Shown here in pieces: positions 8,168-17,006 of a stretch of DNA of 64,000 bases. Source of the stretch: JBNAGF01 sp049801055 (GTDB lineage Bacteria > Pseudomonadota > Alphaproteobacteria > Rhodobacterales > Rhodobacteraceae). The stretch lies in NCBI RefSeq assembly GCF_049801055.1, contig NZ_JBNAGF010000003.1:310001-374000 (forward strand), in the 5' to 3' direction. The translations under genes were made by a program, and so were the position numbers. The notes beneath the pieces were generated by a model. It was not told the origin of the DNA. It did not search any database and was given only the letters and a program-made list of their open reading frames with translations. Within the stretch, counting starts at the first letter, position 1. Each line of letters begins with the position of its first letter.

Positions 8168-9400
8168 ATGACCGACAAGACCATACTCGTTGCGGGCACC
8201 TACGACACCAAGAACGAAGAGCTGGGCTATCTGGCTGGCGTGATCCGGGAACAGGGCGGCGATGTGCTGTCGATGGATGTTAGCGTTCTGGGCGATCCAT
8301 CAGAACCCGCCGATATCTCCAAACATGATGTGGCCGAGGCAGGTGGAAGTTCAATTCAGGAAGCGATCGACAGCGGTGACGAAAACACCGCGATGCAAAT
8401 CATGGCCCGAGGCGCCGCGGCTAAGGCGCTGGAACTTTTCCGCGCCGGCCGCATTGACGGAGTCATCGTGCTTGGTGGAACCATGGGGACTGATCTGGCG
8501 CTGGATCTGTGTGCAGCCTTACCGGTCGGAGTGCCAAAATATGTTGTTTCCACAGTCTCCTTTTCGCCGCTGATGCCACCTGAGCGCATTGCGGCAGACG
8601 TTCAGATGATCCTCTGGGCCGGCGGGCTGTATGGATTGAACTCAATCTGCAAAGCGTCGTTGTCGCAAGCGGCGGGTGCCGTTCTTGGGGCAGCCAGAGC
8701 TGTCGAGCCGCCCAAGCGGAAACGCCCCCTGATTGGTATGACCAGCTTTGGGAAGACCGTGCTTCGCTACATGGTCACCCTGAAGCCGGCGCTTGAGGAA
8801 CGCGGATTCGAGGTTGCCGTGTTCCACGCGACCGGAATGGGTGGGCGGGCTTTTGAAAGCCTGGCGGCCGAAGGTGCATTCGCTGCGGTTTTCGACTTTG
8901 CCCCTCAGGAAGTGGCCAACCACATTTTTGGCGGGCTGAGCGCCGGTGCGGATCGAATGACCAATGCAGGTCGTGCAGGAATTCCACAACTTGTTGCCCC
9001 GGGGTGCTATGATCTTGTGGATTTTGTCGGCTGGCAGGACACACCTCGCCAGTTGCAAGGACGTCCAACTCATGCACATAACCGCCTGCTAACCTCCGCG
9101 GTGTTGGAGCCCGAAGAGAGGCGGCAGGTTGCGCGTGCCATGTGCGAAAAGCTTTCCGGATCAGTTGGCCCCGTTGCCCTGCTTCTTCCCGAAGGCGGGT
9201 GCAACGAATGGGATCGGCCGGGTGCGGATTTGCACGATGCTGCCGGACTTGCTGAATTTTGCGGAGAGATCAAAGCCAGTTGCCCGCAGAACGCTTCGCT
9301 TCACGTGACGCCGGCCCATATCAACGATCCCGAGTTTTCTGCGCTTGCCTTGTCGATTTTCGATCGTTGGCTGGCAGACGGCACCGTCGGTCGAAAGTGA
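8168..9400 (+). CDS. UPF0261 / Tm-1-like family protein
   Basis: A 410-residue protein opening with VAGTYDTKNEELGYL, the signature of the UPF0261 family, which is related to the N-terminal part of the tomato Tm-1 protein and adopts a two-domain, nucleotide-binding-like fold. Other conserved parts are VIVLGGTMGTDLAL (about 98-111), GMTSFGKTVL (about 193) and FHATGMGGRAFE (about 219). No enzymatic reaction is firmly assigned to this family; it is frequently encoded beside catabolic or hydrolase genes. Here it is the last gene of the tct-aldehyde dehydrogenase operon, starting 7 bases after the dehydrogenase stop. Confidence 0.85.
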   Translation: MTDKTILVAGTYDTKNEELGYLAGVIREQGGDVLSMDVSVLGDPSEPADISKHDVAEAGGSSIQEAIDSGDENTAMQIMARGAAAKALELFRAGRIDGVIVLGGTMGTDLALDLCAALPVGVPKYVVSTVSFSPLMPPERIAADVQMILWAGGLYGLNSICKASLSQAAGAVLGAARAVEPPKRKRPLIGMTSFGKTVLRYMVTLKPALEERGFEVAVFHATGMGGRAFESLAAEGAFAAVFDFAPQEVANHIFGGLSAGADRMTNAGRAGIPQLVAPGCYDLVDFVGWQDTPRQLQGRPTHAHNRLLTSAVLEPEERRQVARAMCEKLSGSVGPVALLLPEGGCNEWDRPGADLHDAAGLAEFCGEIKASCPQNASLHVTPAHINDPEFSALALSIFDRWLADGTVGRK

Positions 9401-9615
9401 CGACACGTCGTTTTCTCAGCTGGTGGCGTCCGCACCGTTTTTCGCCTTGATCTGAGCAAGGCCCGCTGCCTAGGCTTTCGGCAGGGAGAGTAAATGAGGG
9501 TATCGCCGGGCAAGTCAGAGTTTGTCGGGCGAATGTCTTGGAAATCCCGGAACGCGTAAAGTGCTGCCTAAATGCTTTGACTTTTAAGCGCTCTCAGGTA
9601 TGTCGATTTTGCAAT

Positions 9616-9631
9616 GACCGACCGGTCGGTC
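9616..9631. promoter_or_regulatory. TetR-type operator palindrome upstream of the beta-oxidation operon
   Basis: GACCGACCGGTCGGTC is a perfect 16-base palindrome located 57-72 bases upstream of the FadJ-like start at 9688. ACCGACCGGTCGGT-type palindromes are classical sites for TetR-family repressors of fatty acid and acyl-CoA metabolism. No tetR gene is in the window, so the regulator would act from elsewhere. Confidence 0.7.
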
Positions 9632-9687
9632 GCAAAAAATATAAATGCACCCGACAGCCGGGCAAATGGAAAAGGGGAACGAACCGT

Positions 9688-11787
9688 ATGACCGAAGCAA
9701 TCGCATACGAGCTGGTAGGTGAGATCGCTGTGTTGGCGGCCAATAACCCGCCGGTCAACGCCTTGGGGCTGTCCGTTCGTCAGGGGCTTCAGGCCGGAAT
9801 CGAGCGTGCAGAGTCAGAGGGCGCCAAAGCTGTGCTTATCTACGGTACCGGCCGAACCTACTTTGCAGGTGCCGACATCCGTGAGTTTGGAAAACCACCG
9901 CAGGCACCCTGGTTGCCCGATCTTTGTGCCCGGATCGAAGCTTCGCCGCTGATTGTTGTTTCCGCTCTGCACGGAACTGCGCTGGGCGGAGGACTCGAAG
10001 TTGCACTGTCGTCGCATTACAGGATTGCCGTTCCGTCGGCGCGCGTCGGTTTGCCCGAGGTCCATCTGGGTATTCTTCCCGGCGCGGGTGGCACGCAACG
10101 GCTGCCTCGGGTCGCGGGCGTCGAGGCGGCGCTTGACCTGATTACCACCGGTCGACATGTGGGCGCTTCCGAAGCCTTGAAGCTTGGCATTCTCGACAGG
10201 ATAGAAGAAGGCGAACCGCGCCAGATCGGGCTTGATTACACCCGCGAACTGCTCGACAGCGGTGCACCACGCCGTGCGATCGGGGAAATGCCGGCACCCG
10301 CTCCCGTGGATTTTGACAGCGTCTATGCCGAGGTTCTAAAAAAGGGTCGTGGCCAACTGTCCCCGGCAACAGCCGTGCGTGCGGTTCAGGCTGCCTGTGA
10401 AGCGGAGAGCTTTGGCGCTGGTATGAAGCGTGAACGTGAGCTGTTTTCGGAACTGATGGATTCGGATCAACGTCAGGGCCTGATCCACGCCTTTTTCTCC
10501 GAACGCGCCGTGTCGAAACTGCCGGAACTGGAGGGGGTCGCCCCCCGCACGCTCAAAAAAATCGGTGTCATCGGCGGCGGAACAATGGGGGCCGGTATCG
10601 CAACGGCGGCACTGCTGTCAGGGCTGAACGTCACCATGCTCGAGATGAACGACGAGGCAGCTGCCGCAGCCAAAACCCGTATTGGGGGCAATCTGCAAGG
10701 GGGGCTGAAGCGGGGCAAGATCTCTCAGCAGCAATTCGATGACCTCACCGAAGAGGCGCTGACGCTTGCGACGGATTATGCGGATCTTGCTTCGGCCGAC
10801 TTGGTAATCGAGGCCGTTTTCGAGGATATGGAGGTCAAGAAACAGGTCTTTGCCCGACTGGATGAAGTCTGCAAGCCCGGTGCAGTGCTTGCAACAAACA
10901 CCTCGTATCTCGACGTGAATGAAATCGCGGCTAGCACCCGTCGGCCCGAGGACGTGATCGGGTTGCACTTCTTTTCGCCAGCACATGTGATGAAGCTGCT
11001 TGAGGTGGTCGTCGCCGACAAGACAGCCCTTGATGTGGTCGCCACGGGGTTTGCTTTGGGAAAAATGCTCAAGAAGATATCCGTGCGGGCCGGTGTATGC
11101 GATGGGTTCATTGGAAACCGGATTCTGGCCACGTACCGAACCGCTGCGGATCATATGGTTCTTGATGGCGCTTCCCCGTTCCAGATTGACAAGGCGTTGA
11201 CCGATTTCGGTTTTGCCATGGGGCCCTTCGCAGTGGCGGATCTGGCCGGGCTGGATATCGGTTGGGCAGTACGCAAACGCAAGCGGTCCGAAGGGCTGGA
11301 TCCGCGCGCTCGTGACAGCTCATACGCCGACAAGATCTGTGAGGCTGGAAATTTCGGGCAGAAAACGGGCAAAGGGTATTACGTTTACGAGAAGGGCAAG
11401 AGAGGCGGAACGCCGAATGCCGAAGTGACCAGCCTGATCGAAGCTGAACGCACCGAAAAAGGCATTACCCCACGGGAGTTTTCGGATGATGAGATCGTGC
11501 GCCGCTACATGGCAGCGATGGTTAACGAGGCGGCCAAGGTCGTAGGGGAGGCGATTGCCCGCCGCCCGCTGGATGTCGATATGACACTGCTGTTCGGCTA
11601 CGGATTTCCTCGCTATCGCGGCGGCCCACTGAAATGGGCGGATATCGTCGGGCTGCCCGGCCTGCTGGCCGACATCAAACGCTACGCGTCCGAAGACGAC
11701 TATTTCTGGCAACCCGCCCCACTTCTGGAACAACTGGTGGCCGAGGGCCGCAGCTTTGATGACCTCAACAAGGAGTCTTCGAAATGA
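9688..11787 (+). CDS. Enoyl-CoA hydratase / 3-hydroxyacyl-CoA dehydrogenase fusion (FadB/FadJ-like)
   Basis: A 699-residue bifunctional beta-oxidation enzyme. Residues 1-190 are a crotonase domain (ALGGGLEVAL oxyanion loop, GLPEVHLGILPGAGGTQRL with catalytic glutamate). From residue 290 follows the Rossmann NAD domain (IGVIGGGTMGAG) and HFFSPAHVMKLLEVV with the catalytic histidine, then the C-terminal dehydrogenase helices (GFIGNR, GYGFPRYRGGP). It hydrates trans-2-enoyl-CoA and oxidises the product to 3-ketoacyl-CoA. ATG 9688 with AAAGGGG upstream gives the family N-terminus; the extra 50 codons back to 9538 cover the TetR palindrome and are not protein-like. The stop overlaps the thiolase start by 4 bases. 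Confidence 0.92.
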   Translation: MTEAIAYELVGEIAVLAANNPPVNALGLSVRQGLQAGIERAESEGAKAVLIYGTGRTYFAGADIREFGKPPQAPWLPDLCARIEASPLIVVSALHGTALGGGLEVALSSHYRIAVPSARVGLPEVHLGILPGAGGTQRLPRVAGVEAALDLITTGRHVGASEALKLGILDRIEEGEPRQIGLDYTRELLDSGAPRRAIGEMPAPAPVDFDSVYAEVLKKGRGQLSPATAVRAVQAACEAESFGAGMKRERELFSELMDSDQRQGLIHAFFSERAVSKLPELEGVAPRTLKKIGVIGGGTMGAGIATAALLSGLNVTMLEMNDEAAAAAKTRIGGNLQGGLKRGKISQQQFDDLTEEALTLATDYADLASADLVIEAVFEDMEVKKQVFARLDEVCKPGAVLATNTSYLDVNEIAASTRRPEDVIGLHFFSPAHVMKLLEVVVADKTALDVVATGFALGKMLKKISVRAGVCDGFIGNRILATYRTAADHMVLDGASPFQIDKALTDFGFAMGPFAVADLAGLDIGWAVRKRKRSEGLDPRARDSSYADKICEAGNFGQKTGKGYYVYEKGKRGGTPNAEVTSLIEAERTEKGITPREFSDDEIVRRYMAAMVNEAAKVVGEAIARRPLDVDMTLLFGYGFPRYRGGPLKWADIVGLPGLLADIKRYASEDDYFWQPAPLLEQLVAEGRSFDDLNKESSK

Positions 11788-12962
11788 AACAAGCGGTTAT
11801 CGTGTCTGCCGCCCGCACTGGGTTGGCAAAGTCTTTCCGGGGTTCGTTCAATGTCACCCACGGTGCAACGATGGGCGGGCACGCGGTTTCTTCGGCGGTG
11901 GCACGCGCTGGGCTTGATGGCTCGGAAGTCGAAGATTGCATCATCGGGTGCGGATTTCCCGAAGGCGAGACAGGGGCCAATATCGGGCGACAGATTGCAA
12001 TACGCGCCGGCCTTCCGGTGACCGCCTCGGGTATGACGGTGAACCGGTTCTGTTCTTCCGGCCTTCAGACCATTGCTCTTGCCGCGCAGGCGATCACCGA
12101 GGGGGGATCGGGGCCGATGGTGGCAGGCGGGGTCGAGAGTATCTCGATGGTGCAGCCCAAGACCCGACCGGCGCCGGAGGCATGGATTCAGGAACACAAG
12201 CCGGCAATCTACATGGCGATGATTGAAACCGCAGATATCGTGGCGGGACGCTATGGGATCAGTCGCGAGGCGCAGGACGAATACGGTCTTCGCTCGCAGA
12301 TGCGGATCGCAGCTGCACAGGCCGCCGGAAAGTTCGATGACGAAATTGCTCCGATGGAGGCGACGATGGCCGTCAAGGACAAGGAAACCGGCGACATCAC
12401 GATGAAGAACGTCACTGTTGATCGTGACGAGTGCAACAGGCCTACAACAACACTTGAGGGTCTAGCAGGTCTTGAACCAGTGCGGGGAGAGGGAAATTTC
12501 GTCACCGCGGGCAATGCGAGCCAGTTGTCCGACGGAGCTGCAGCGGTCGTTCTGATGGACAGCAAAGAGGCTGAGAAGCGGGGGCTGGAGCCAATGGGTG
12601 CCTTCAAAGGCTTCTGCGTCGCCGGATGCGAACCTGACGAAATGGGGATCGGCCCGGTTTTTGCCGTTCCGCGCCTGCTGGAACGCCATGGGCTTGGTGT
12701 CGACGATATCGACCTCTGGGAGCTGAACGAGGCGTTTGCCAGTCAGGCGCTCTACTGCAGGGACCGCCTTGGGATCGACGACGACAAGTGCAACGTCAAT
12801 GGCGGTTCGATTGCAATTGGTCACCCGTTTGGCATGACCGGTGCCCGGATGACGGGGCACCTGATGCGCGAGGGCAAGCGTCGCGACGCAAAACTTGGCG
12901 TTGTCACAATGTGTATTGGCGGTGGCATGGGCGCGGCGGGATTGTTCGAAATCTACTCCTGA
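11784..12962 (+). CDS. Acetyl-CoA C-acyltransferase (thiolase)
   Basis: A 392-residue thiolase that cleaves 3-ketoacyl-CoA to acetyl-CoA and a shortened acyl-CoA. The acyl-accepting cysteine is C90 in VNRFCSSGLQ, the histidine is in GGSIAIGHPFGMTGAR, and the second cysteine is in VTMCIGGGMGAAG near the C-terminus. It is coupled to the FadJ-like gene by an ATGA overlap, forming the usual hydratase/dehydrogenase plus thiolase pair. A hairpin directly follows the stop, suggesting that the later acyl-CoA genes have partly separate transcription. Confidence 0.92.
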   Translation: MKQAVIVSAARTGLAKSFRGSFNVTHGATMGGHAVSSAVARAGLDGSEVEDCIIGCGFPEGETGANIGRQIAIRAGLPVTASGMTVNRFCSSGLQTIALAAQAITEGGSGPMVAGGVESISMVQPKTRPAPEAWIQEHKPAIYMAMIETADIVAGRYGISREAQDEYGLRSQMRIAAAQAAGKFDDEIAPMEATMAVKDKETGDITMKNVTVDRDECNRPTTTLEGLAGLEPVRGEGNFVTAGNASQLSDGAAAVVLMDSKEAEKRGLEPMGAFKGFCVAGCEPDEMGIGPVFAVPRLLERHGLGVDDIDLWELNEAFASQALYCRDRLGIDDDKCNVNGGSIAIGHPFGMTGARMTGHLMREGKRRDAKLGVVTMCIGGGMGAAGLFEIYS

Positions 12963-12969
12963 AACTGTG

Positions 12970-13001
12970 AAGACCGCGGTTCTTTCCCGAATCGCGGTCT
13001 T
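12970..13001 (+). terminator. Hairpin after the thiolase gene
   Basis: AAGACCGCG at 12970-12978 pairs perfectly with CGCGGTCTT at 12993-13001 around a 14-base loop, just after the thiolase stop. The following TGTGTC is a poor U-tract, so it may be a weak terminator or an mRNA-stabilising structure. Confidence 0.5.
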
Positions 13002-13047
13002 GTGTCAGCATAAGAACATTATGTGAACATAGTGAGTGGAGGAACTG

Positions 13048-13407
13048 ATGACACCGAAAGAAATCGCCGCCGAACTGGTCGCTGGCTGCCGCGAGGATCG
13101 CACCAAGGAAAATCTTGATCTGCTTTACTCCGACAATGCCGTGTCGGTCGAAGCGCAGGACATGGGGCAGGGTCGCGAGAGCAAGGGTCTCGATGCCATC
13201 AAAGCGAAACATGACTGGTGGGAAAACGCCATGGAGTATCTCGGAGGCACCGTCAGTGAGCCAATGATGCACGGAGATGACCGCTTTGCCGTGATCTTTC
13301 GCCTAAAGGCACGGGAACGGGCAACCGGCGAGGAAACCGAAATGGAAGAAGTCGGGATCTACACGATTGCCGGTGGAAAGATCGTACGCGAAGAATTCTA
13401 CTACTGA
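13048..13407 (+). CDS. NTF2-like / SnoaL-type protein
   Basis: A 119-residue protein with the pattern of the NTF2-like cone-barrel fold: N-terminal helices (TPKEIAAELVAGCRED), AVSVEAQDMGQGRESKG, and C-terminal strands (DRFAVIFRLKARERATGEETEMEEVGIYTIAGGKIVREEFYY). ATG 13048 is chosen because GGAGGA at 13038-13043 lies four bases upstream; the GTG at 13036 overlaps this ribosome site. Related small proteins occur in acyl-CoA and steroid degradation loci as isomerases, hydratases or binding proteins; catalytic residues cannot be assigned. It lies between the thiolase and two acyl-CoA dehydrogenases. Confidence 0.75.
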   Translation: MTPKEIAAELVAGCREDRTKENLDLLYSDNAVSVEAQDMGQGRESKGLDAIKAKHDWWENAMEYLGGTVSEPMMHGDDRFAVIFRLKARERATGEETEMEEVGIYTIAGGKIVREEFYY

Positions 13408-13447
13408 CCGGCATCCCGGCGCGGATGCCTGACCGGAAAGGGGAAGC

Positions 13448-14638
13448 ATGGACCTGAACTATTCACCGGAGGAGCAGGCGTTCCGCGCCGAAGTGCGGGA
13501 ATTTCTGGATACCGATTTGCCCGTTGAGCTTGCCGATCGAGTGCGGCTTGGCAAACCGATCGAAAAATCCGGCCACGATGAGTGGCATGCGATTTTGAAT
13601 GCGCGGGGCTGGTTGGCACCAAACTGGCCCCGCGAGTTTGGTGGCTGCGAGTGGAACGCCGTTCAACGGCACATCTTCGAAGAAGAATGCTGCCGTGCGC
13701 ACGCGCCGCGTATCGTTCCGTTCGGGTTGTCGATGTTGGGTCCGGTGCTGCAGAAATTTGGCTCAAAGGCTCAACAGCAACACTATCTGCCGCGAATCAT
13801 GAGCGGGGAGGATTGGTGGTGCCAAGGGTATTCCGAACCAGGCGCCGGTTCTGACCTGGCCTCGTTGAAAACCCGCGCTGTGCGTGAAGGCGATCATTAT
13901 GTGGTCAACGGCCAGAAGACGTGGACAACGTTGGGTCAGTACGCCAACTGGATTTTCTGTCTTGTACGCACGGACCCGGATGCCAAGCAACAGGAAGGCA
14001 TTTCGTTTCTTTTAATCGATATGGACACGCCCGGGATCGAAGTGCGCCCGATAATCCTGCTGGATGGCACCCACGAAGTGAACGAGGTCTGGTTTACCGA
14101 CGTGAAAGTGCCGATCGAAAACCTGGTGGGCGAAGAGAACAAGGGTTGGACTTATGCCAAGTACCTGCTGACCCATGAACGAACCAACATCGCCGGAGTC
14201 GGGTTCTCACGTGCCGGGTTGGAGGCAGTCAGGCGCATGGCCCGGGCAGAAACTGCCAACGGCCGGCCGTTGCTCGAAAACCCGCATTTTGCCGCGCGTA
14301 TGGCCAAGGTGGAAATCGACCTGATGGCCATGTCGACAACGAACCTGCGGATCATTTCGATGGCAGCGTCGGGGCAGGCTCCGGGCGTTGAAAGCTCGAT
14401 GCTGAAGGTAAAGGGAACCATCATCCGGCAAGAGATCAACGATCTCGCGCGACGTGCCGTCGGACCATATGCGATGCCGTTCGCCTCCGAGGCGATCGAG
14501 GGGGATAACGATCCGATCGGTCCGGATTATGCAGGCCCGGTTGCTGCTCAATATTTTAACAATCGAAAACTCTCGATCTTTGGCGGGTCGAATGAAATCC
14601 AGCGCGGCATCATTGCCAAGGTAAAGATGGGAGGCTGA
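13448..14638 (+). CDS. Acyl-CoA dehydrogenase
   Basis: A 396-residue flavoprotein that introduces the alpha-beta double bond in acyl-CoA. The FAD/substrate loop WCQGYSEPGAGSDLASLKT (about 119-137) and the C-terminal SIFGGSNEIQRGIIAK are characteristic. No clear catalytic glutamate could be assigned by eye in the helix around 365-370. GGAAAGGGGAAGC precedes the ATG. The stop is 4 bases from the start of a second, shorter acyl-CoA dehydrogenase. Such adjacent pairs often form heteromeric enzymes acting on bulky or branched acyl chains, as in steroid side-chain degradation; that is family knowledge, not shown here. Confidence 0.9.
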   Translation: MDLNYSPEEQAFRAEVREFLDTDLPVELADRVRLGKPIEKSGHDEWHAILNARGWLAPNWPREFGGCEWNAVQRHIFEEECCRAHAPRIVPFGLSMLGPVLQKFGSKAQQQHYLPRIMSGEDWWCQGYSEPGAGSDLASLKTRAVREGDHYVVNGQKTWTTLGQYANWIFCLVRTDPDAKQQEGISFLLIDMDTPGIEVRPIILLDGTHEVNEVWFTDVKVPIENLVGEENKGWTYAKYLLTHERTNIAGVGFSRAGLEAVRRMARAETANGRPLLENPHFAARMAKVEIDLMAMSTTNLRIISMAASGQAPGVESSMLKVKGTIIRQEINDLARRAVGPYAMPFASEAIEGDNDPIGPDYAGPVAAQYFNNRKLSIFGGSNEIQRGIIAKVKMGG

Positions 14639-14642
14639 TCGG

Positions 14643-15770
14643 ATGGATTTCAAACTGACTGAAGAACGCCAAATGTTGCAGGATAGCCTGCGCCGCTTCC
14701 TGTCCGATCGATATACGACACAGATCCGCAACGAGATTATCGACAGCCCCGAAGGCCAAAGTGCCTCGGTCTGGTCCGATCTTGCCGATCTTGGCGTGAT
14801 CGGTGCCCTGTTTTCCGAAGAGGATGGCGGTTTCGGCGGCAGCGGGTTCGATATTGCCACTGTGTTCGAGGAACTGGGTCGTGCGGGTGTGGTGGAACCC
14901 TTTCTCGATACGGCCCTGCTATGCGGCGGGCTGATCGCCGAATTGGGCTCTGCGGAACAGAAGAAACTTGTCGATGAGGTGATTTCCGGGACACTTCAGC
15001 TTGCCTTGGCGCATGGCGAGCCCGCTGCACGATACGATCTAAGCCGCGTCGAAGCCCGCGTGCTTGTCGACGGGGATCATCTGGTGCTTACCGGTCGAAA
15101 GTCGGTGGTCATCAACGCGGAAGCCGCCAAATACCTGATCGTGTCCGCGCGCGAAGACGGAGGCGTTTTTAATGAAGCCGGCATTTCCCTGTTCTTGGTC
15201 CCTGCGGCGACGAATGGGGTCACGATGCAAGGATATGGGATGATCAGCGGCGGCCGTGCGGCCGAGGTGGTTTTTGATGGCGTCCGACTGCCCCTGTCCG
15301 CTCGGCTTGGAGAGGCGGGGAAAGGCTTTGCTGCGCTGTCCGATCGGGTTGCCGCAGCCAATGTCGCACTTGCGGCGGAAACGGTTGGTGCGATGGAAAC
15401 TGCCACGGAACTGACCCGCGACTACCTGATGACCCGCAAGCAGTTCGGGCGTCCGATCGGGACGTTTCAGGCATTGGCCCATCGTTTCTCCGACATGCTG
15501 ATCGAGCTGGAACAGGCGCGCTCCGCAATGATCAACGCCGCTGGAAACCTTGGAAGCGCTGACCAGGCTGTTCAGAACGCCGCAGCCCGCAACCTTGTCG
15601 CACGGGTGGGACGGTTGATTGCCGAAGAAGCGATTCAGATGCATGGTGGAATTGCGATGACCCGGGAATATGAACTGGCGCATATTGCCAAGCGCATTGT
15701 CATGGCCGAACATCGGTTCGGAGACGCTGATTATCATCTGGAGCGGTTCATTGAATTCAGCGCAGCCTGA
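14643..15770 (+). CDS. Acyl-CoA dehydrogenase, second subunit-like
   Basis: A 375-residue member of the acyl-CoA dehydrogenase family. It has the N-terminal helical domain (FKLTEERQMLQDSLRRFL), a shortened middle beta domain without the full SEPxAGSD loop (about 125-140 reads ALAHGEPAARYDLS), and the C-terminal signature AIQMHGGIAMTREYELAHIAKRI. The altered flavin loop suggests it may bind FAD differently or serve as partner of the preceding acyl-CoA dehydrogenase. ATCGG-ATG spacing places the two genes in one transcript. The following thioesterase appears to start inside its 3' end. Confidence 0.87.
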   Translation: MDFKLTEERQMLQDSLRRFLSDRYTTQIRNEIIDSPEGQSASVWSDLADLGVIGALFSEEDGGFGGSGFDIATVFEELGRAGVVEPFLDTALLCGGLIAELGSAEQKKLVDEVISGTLQLALAHGEPAARYDLSRVEARVLVDGDHLVLTGRKSVVINAEAAKYLIVSAREDGGVFNEAGISLFLVPAATNGVTMQGYGMISGGRAAEVVFDGVRLPLSARLGEAGKGFAALSDRVAAANVALAAETVGAMETATELTRDYLMTRKQFGRPIGTFQALAHRFSDMLIELEQARSAMINAAGNLGSADQAVQNAAARNLVARVGRLIAEEAIQMHGGIAMTREYELAHIAKRIVMAEHRFGDADYHLERFIEFSAA

Positions 15771-16176
15771 CGTGCCTAACGAATTGCGGGTCGTCGATGA
15801 TCCGGGGTGTCAGCAGATGGTTGGATACCGCACCGAGGTGTTCCCCTCGGAAGGTATCTGCCGGGTCAAGCTGGACATCGAACCCCGCCATCTGAACAAG
15901 GTGGGCATTCTGCATGGTGGTATTGTCGCGATGCTACTGGATGTCGTCTGCGGCAACGTCGCCGCCATCCATTTTGATCCAGCCGGGCGGTCCCGGCTGG
16001 TTACTGTATCGCTTAACACCAATTTTGTCGGCGCTACCAACGAAGGTCGAGTTGAAGCCACCGCAAGTGTCACGGGCGGGGGCAAGACACTTTGCCATGT
16101 CGCTGGTGAACTGCAGGACGAGGCCGGAAAAACCCTGGCTACGGCAACAGGTGTCTTCCGCCGGATCAGCGTTTAG
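15751..16176 (+). CDS. PaaI-type hotdog thioesterase
   Basis: A hotdog-fold acyl-CoA thioesterase of about 141 residues. The HGG motif of PaaI thioesterases is present in GILHGGIVAMLLDVVCG, followed by LVTVSLNTNFVGATNEGRVEA and a C-terminal ATGVFRR strand. Start choice is uncertain: TTG 15751 has GGAG seven bases upstream and overlaps the dehydrogenase stop by 20 bases, while GTG 15772 lies one base past that stop but lacks a ribosome site. It would hydrolyse an intermediate or dead-end acyl-CoA, freeing CoA for the pathway encoded upstream. Confidence 0.8.
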   Translation: MNSAQPDVPNELRVVDDPGCQQMVGYRTEVFPSEGICRVKLDIEPRHLNKVGILHGGIVAMLLDVVCGNVAAIHFDPAGRSRLVTVSLNTNFVGATNEGRVEATASVTGGGKTLCHVAGELQDEAGKTLATATGVFRRISV

Positions 16177-16206
16177 ACAGGGTCAAAAAGGCACCGTCGC
16201 GAAGGT

Positions 16207-16896
16207 TCAGGCCCAAACACCTTCGGCGGCTTCGCGGATCTGCCGGATGTTGTCTCCATAGACGTCCGGGTTCGCAACGGACCCGCCGCGGAATACTGCT
16301 GATCCGGCCACCAGCACGTCTGCGCCAGCTTGCGCAACCAGCGGTGCGGTGGTCGGATCTACTCCGCCATCAATTTCAATATGAATCGGGCGATCGCCGA
16401 TCATCTCGCGCAGCCGCCGGATTTTGGCTGTCATATCGATGAATTTCTGCCCACCAAAGCCGGGGTTCACGGTCATCACGCAGATCAGATCGGTGAGATC
16501 CAGAAGGTGCGAAACAGCCTCGGCAGGGGTTCCGGGGTTCAGCGCCACACCTGCTTTCATTCCCGTCCCGCGAATGGCCTGCAAGGTGCGGTGAATGTGC
16601 GGCCCGGCTTCGATGTGCGCTGTCAGAACATCTGCGCCGGCCTCGGCATAGGCGTCGATATAGGGATCGACCGGAGAGATCATCAGGTGCACGTCCATCA
16701 CCGTTTTGACATGTGGGCGAAAGGCTTTTACGGCGGGGGGACCAAACGTGAGGTTCGGCACAAAATGCCCGTCCATGACATCTACATGGACCCAATCGGC
16801 CCCCTGCGCTTCGATTGCCTGGATCTCTTGGCCGAAATTGGCAAAGTCGGCCGATAGGATAGACGGGGCGATCTTGATCTTGCGGTCAAAGCTCAT
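16207..16896 (-). CDS. rpe: Ribulose-phosphate 3-epimerase
   Basis: A 229-residue TIM-barrel enzyme that interconverts ribulose 5-phosphate and xylulose 5-phosphate. Metal and catalytic residues are seen in HVDVMDGHFVPNLTFGP (about 36-52), the DVHLM histidine (about 68-72), VNPGFGGQKF (about 142) and IEIDGGV (about 173), with phosphate-binding AGADVLVAGSAVF at the C-terminal end. Length and motifs are canonical. It stands apart from the convergent beta-oxidation genes and from the glycan operon that follows on the same strand, with a 110-base gap upstream of its start. Confidence 0.95.
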   Translation of the reverse strand: MSFDRKIKIAPSILSADFANFGQEIQAIEAQGADWVHVDVMDGHFVPNLTFGPPAVKAFRPHVKTVMDVHLMISPVDPYIDAYAEAGADVLTAHIEAGPHIHRTLQAIRGTGMKAGVALNPGTPAEAVSHLLDLTDLICVMTVNPGFGGQKFIDMTAKIRRLREMIGDRPIHIEIDGGVDPTTAPLVAQAGADVLVAGSAVFRGGSVANPDVYGDNIRQIREAAEGVWA

Positions 16897-17006
16897 GGTG
16901 GCACCTGCATGTGAGAGAGTCGGGGGGGATATAGGTGTTTTCCGCCAGCAAGGATAGAGGGCTGCATGGGCAATCGCGTTCTATCGCCTCGCCGGATCGC
17001 ATGAGG

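Noticed and set aside
9400..9414. Small hairpin ACGA-CACG-TCGT followed by TTTT after the UPF0261 gene
   Set aside because: Only four base pairs; too weak to call a terminator despite the T-run.
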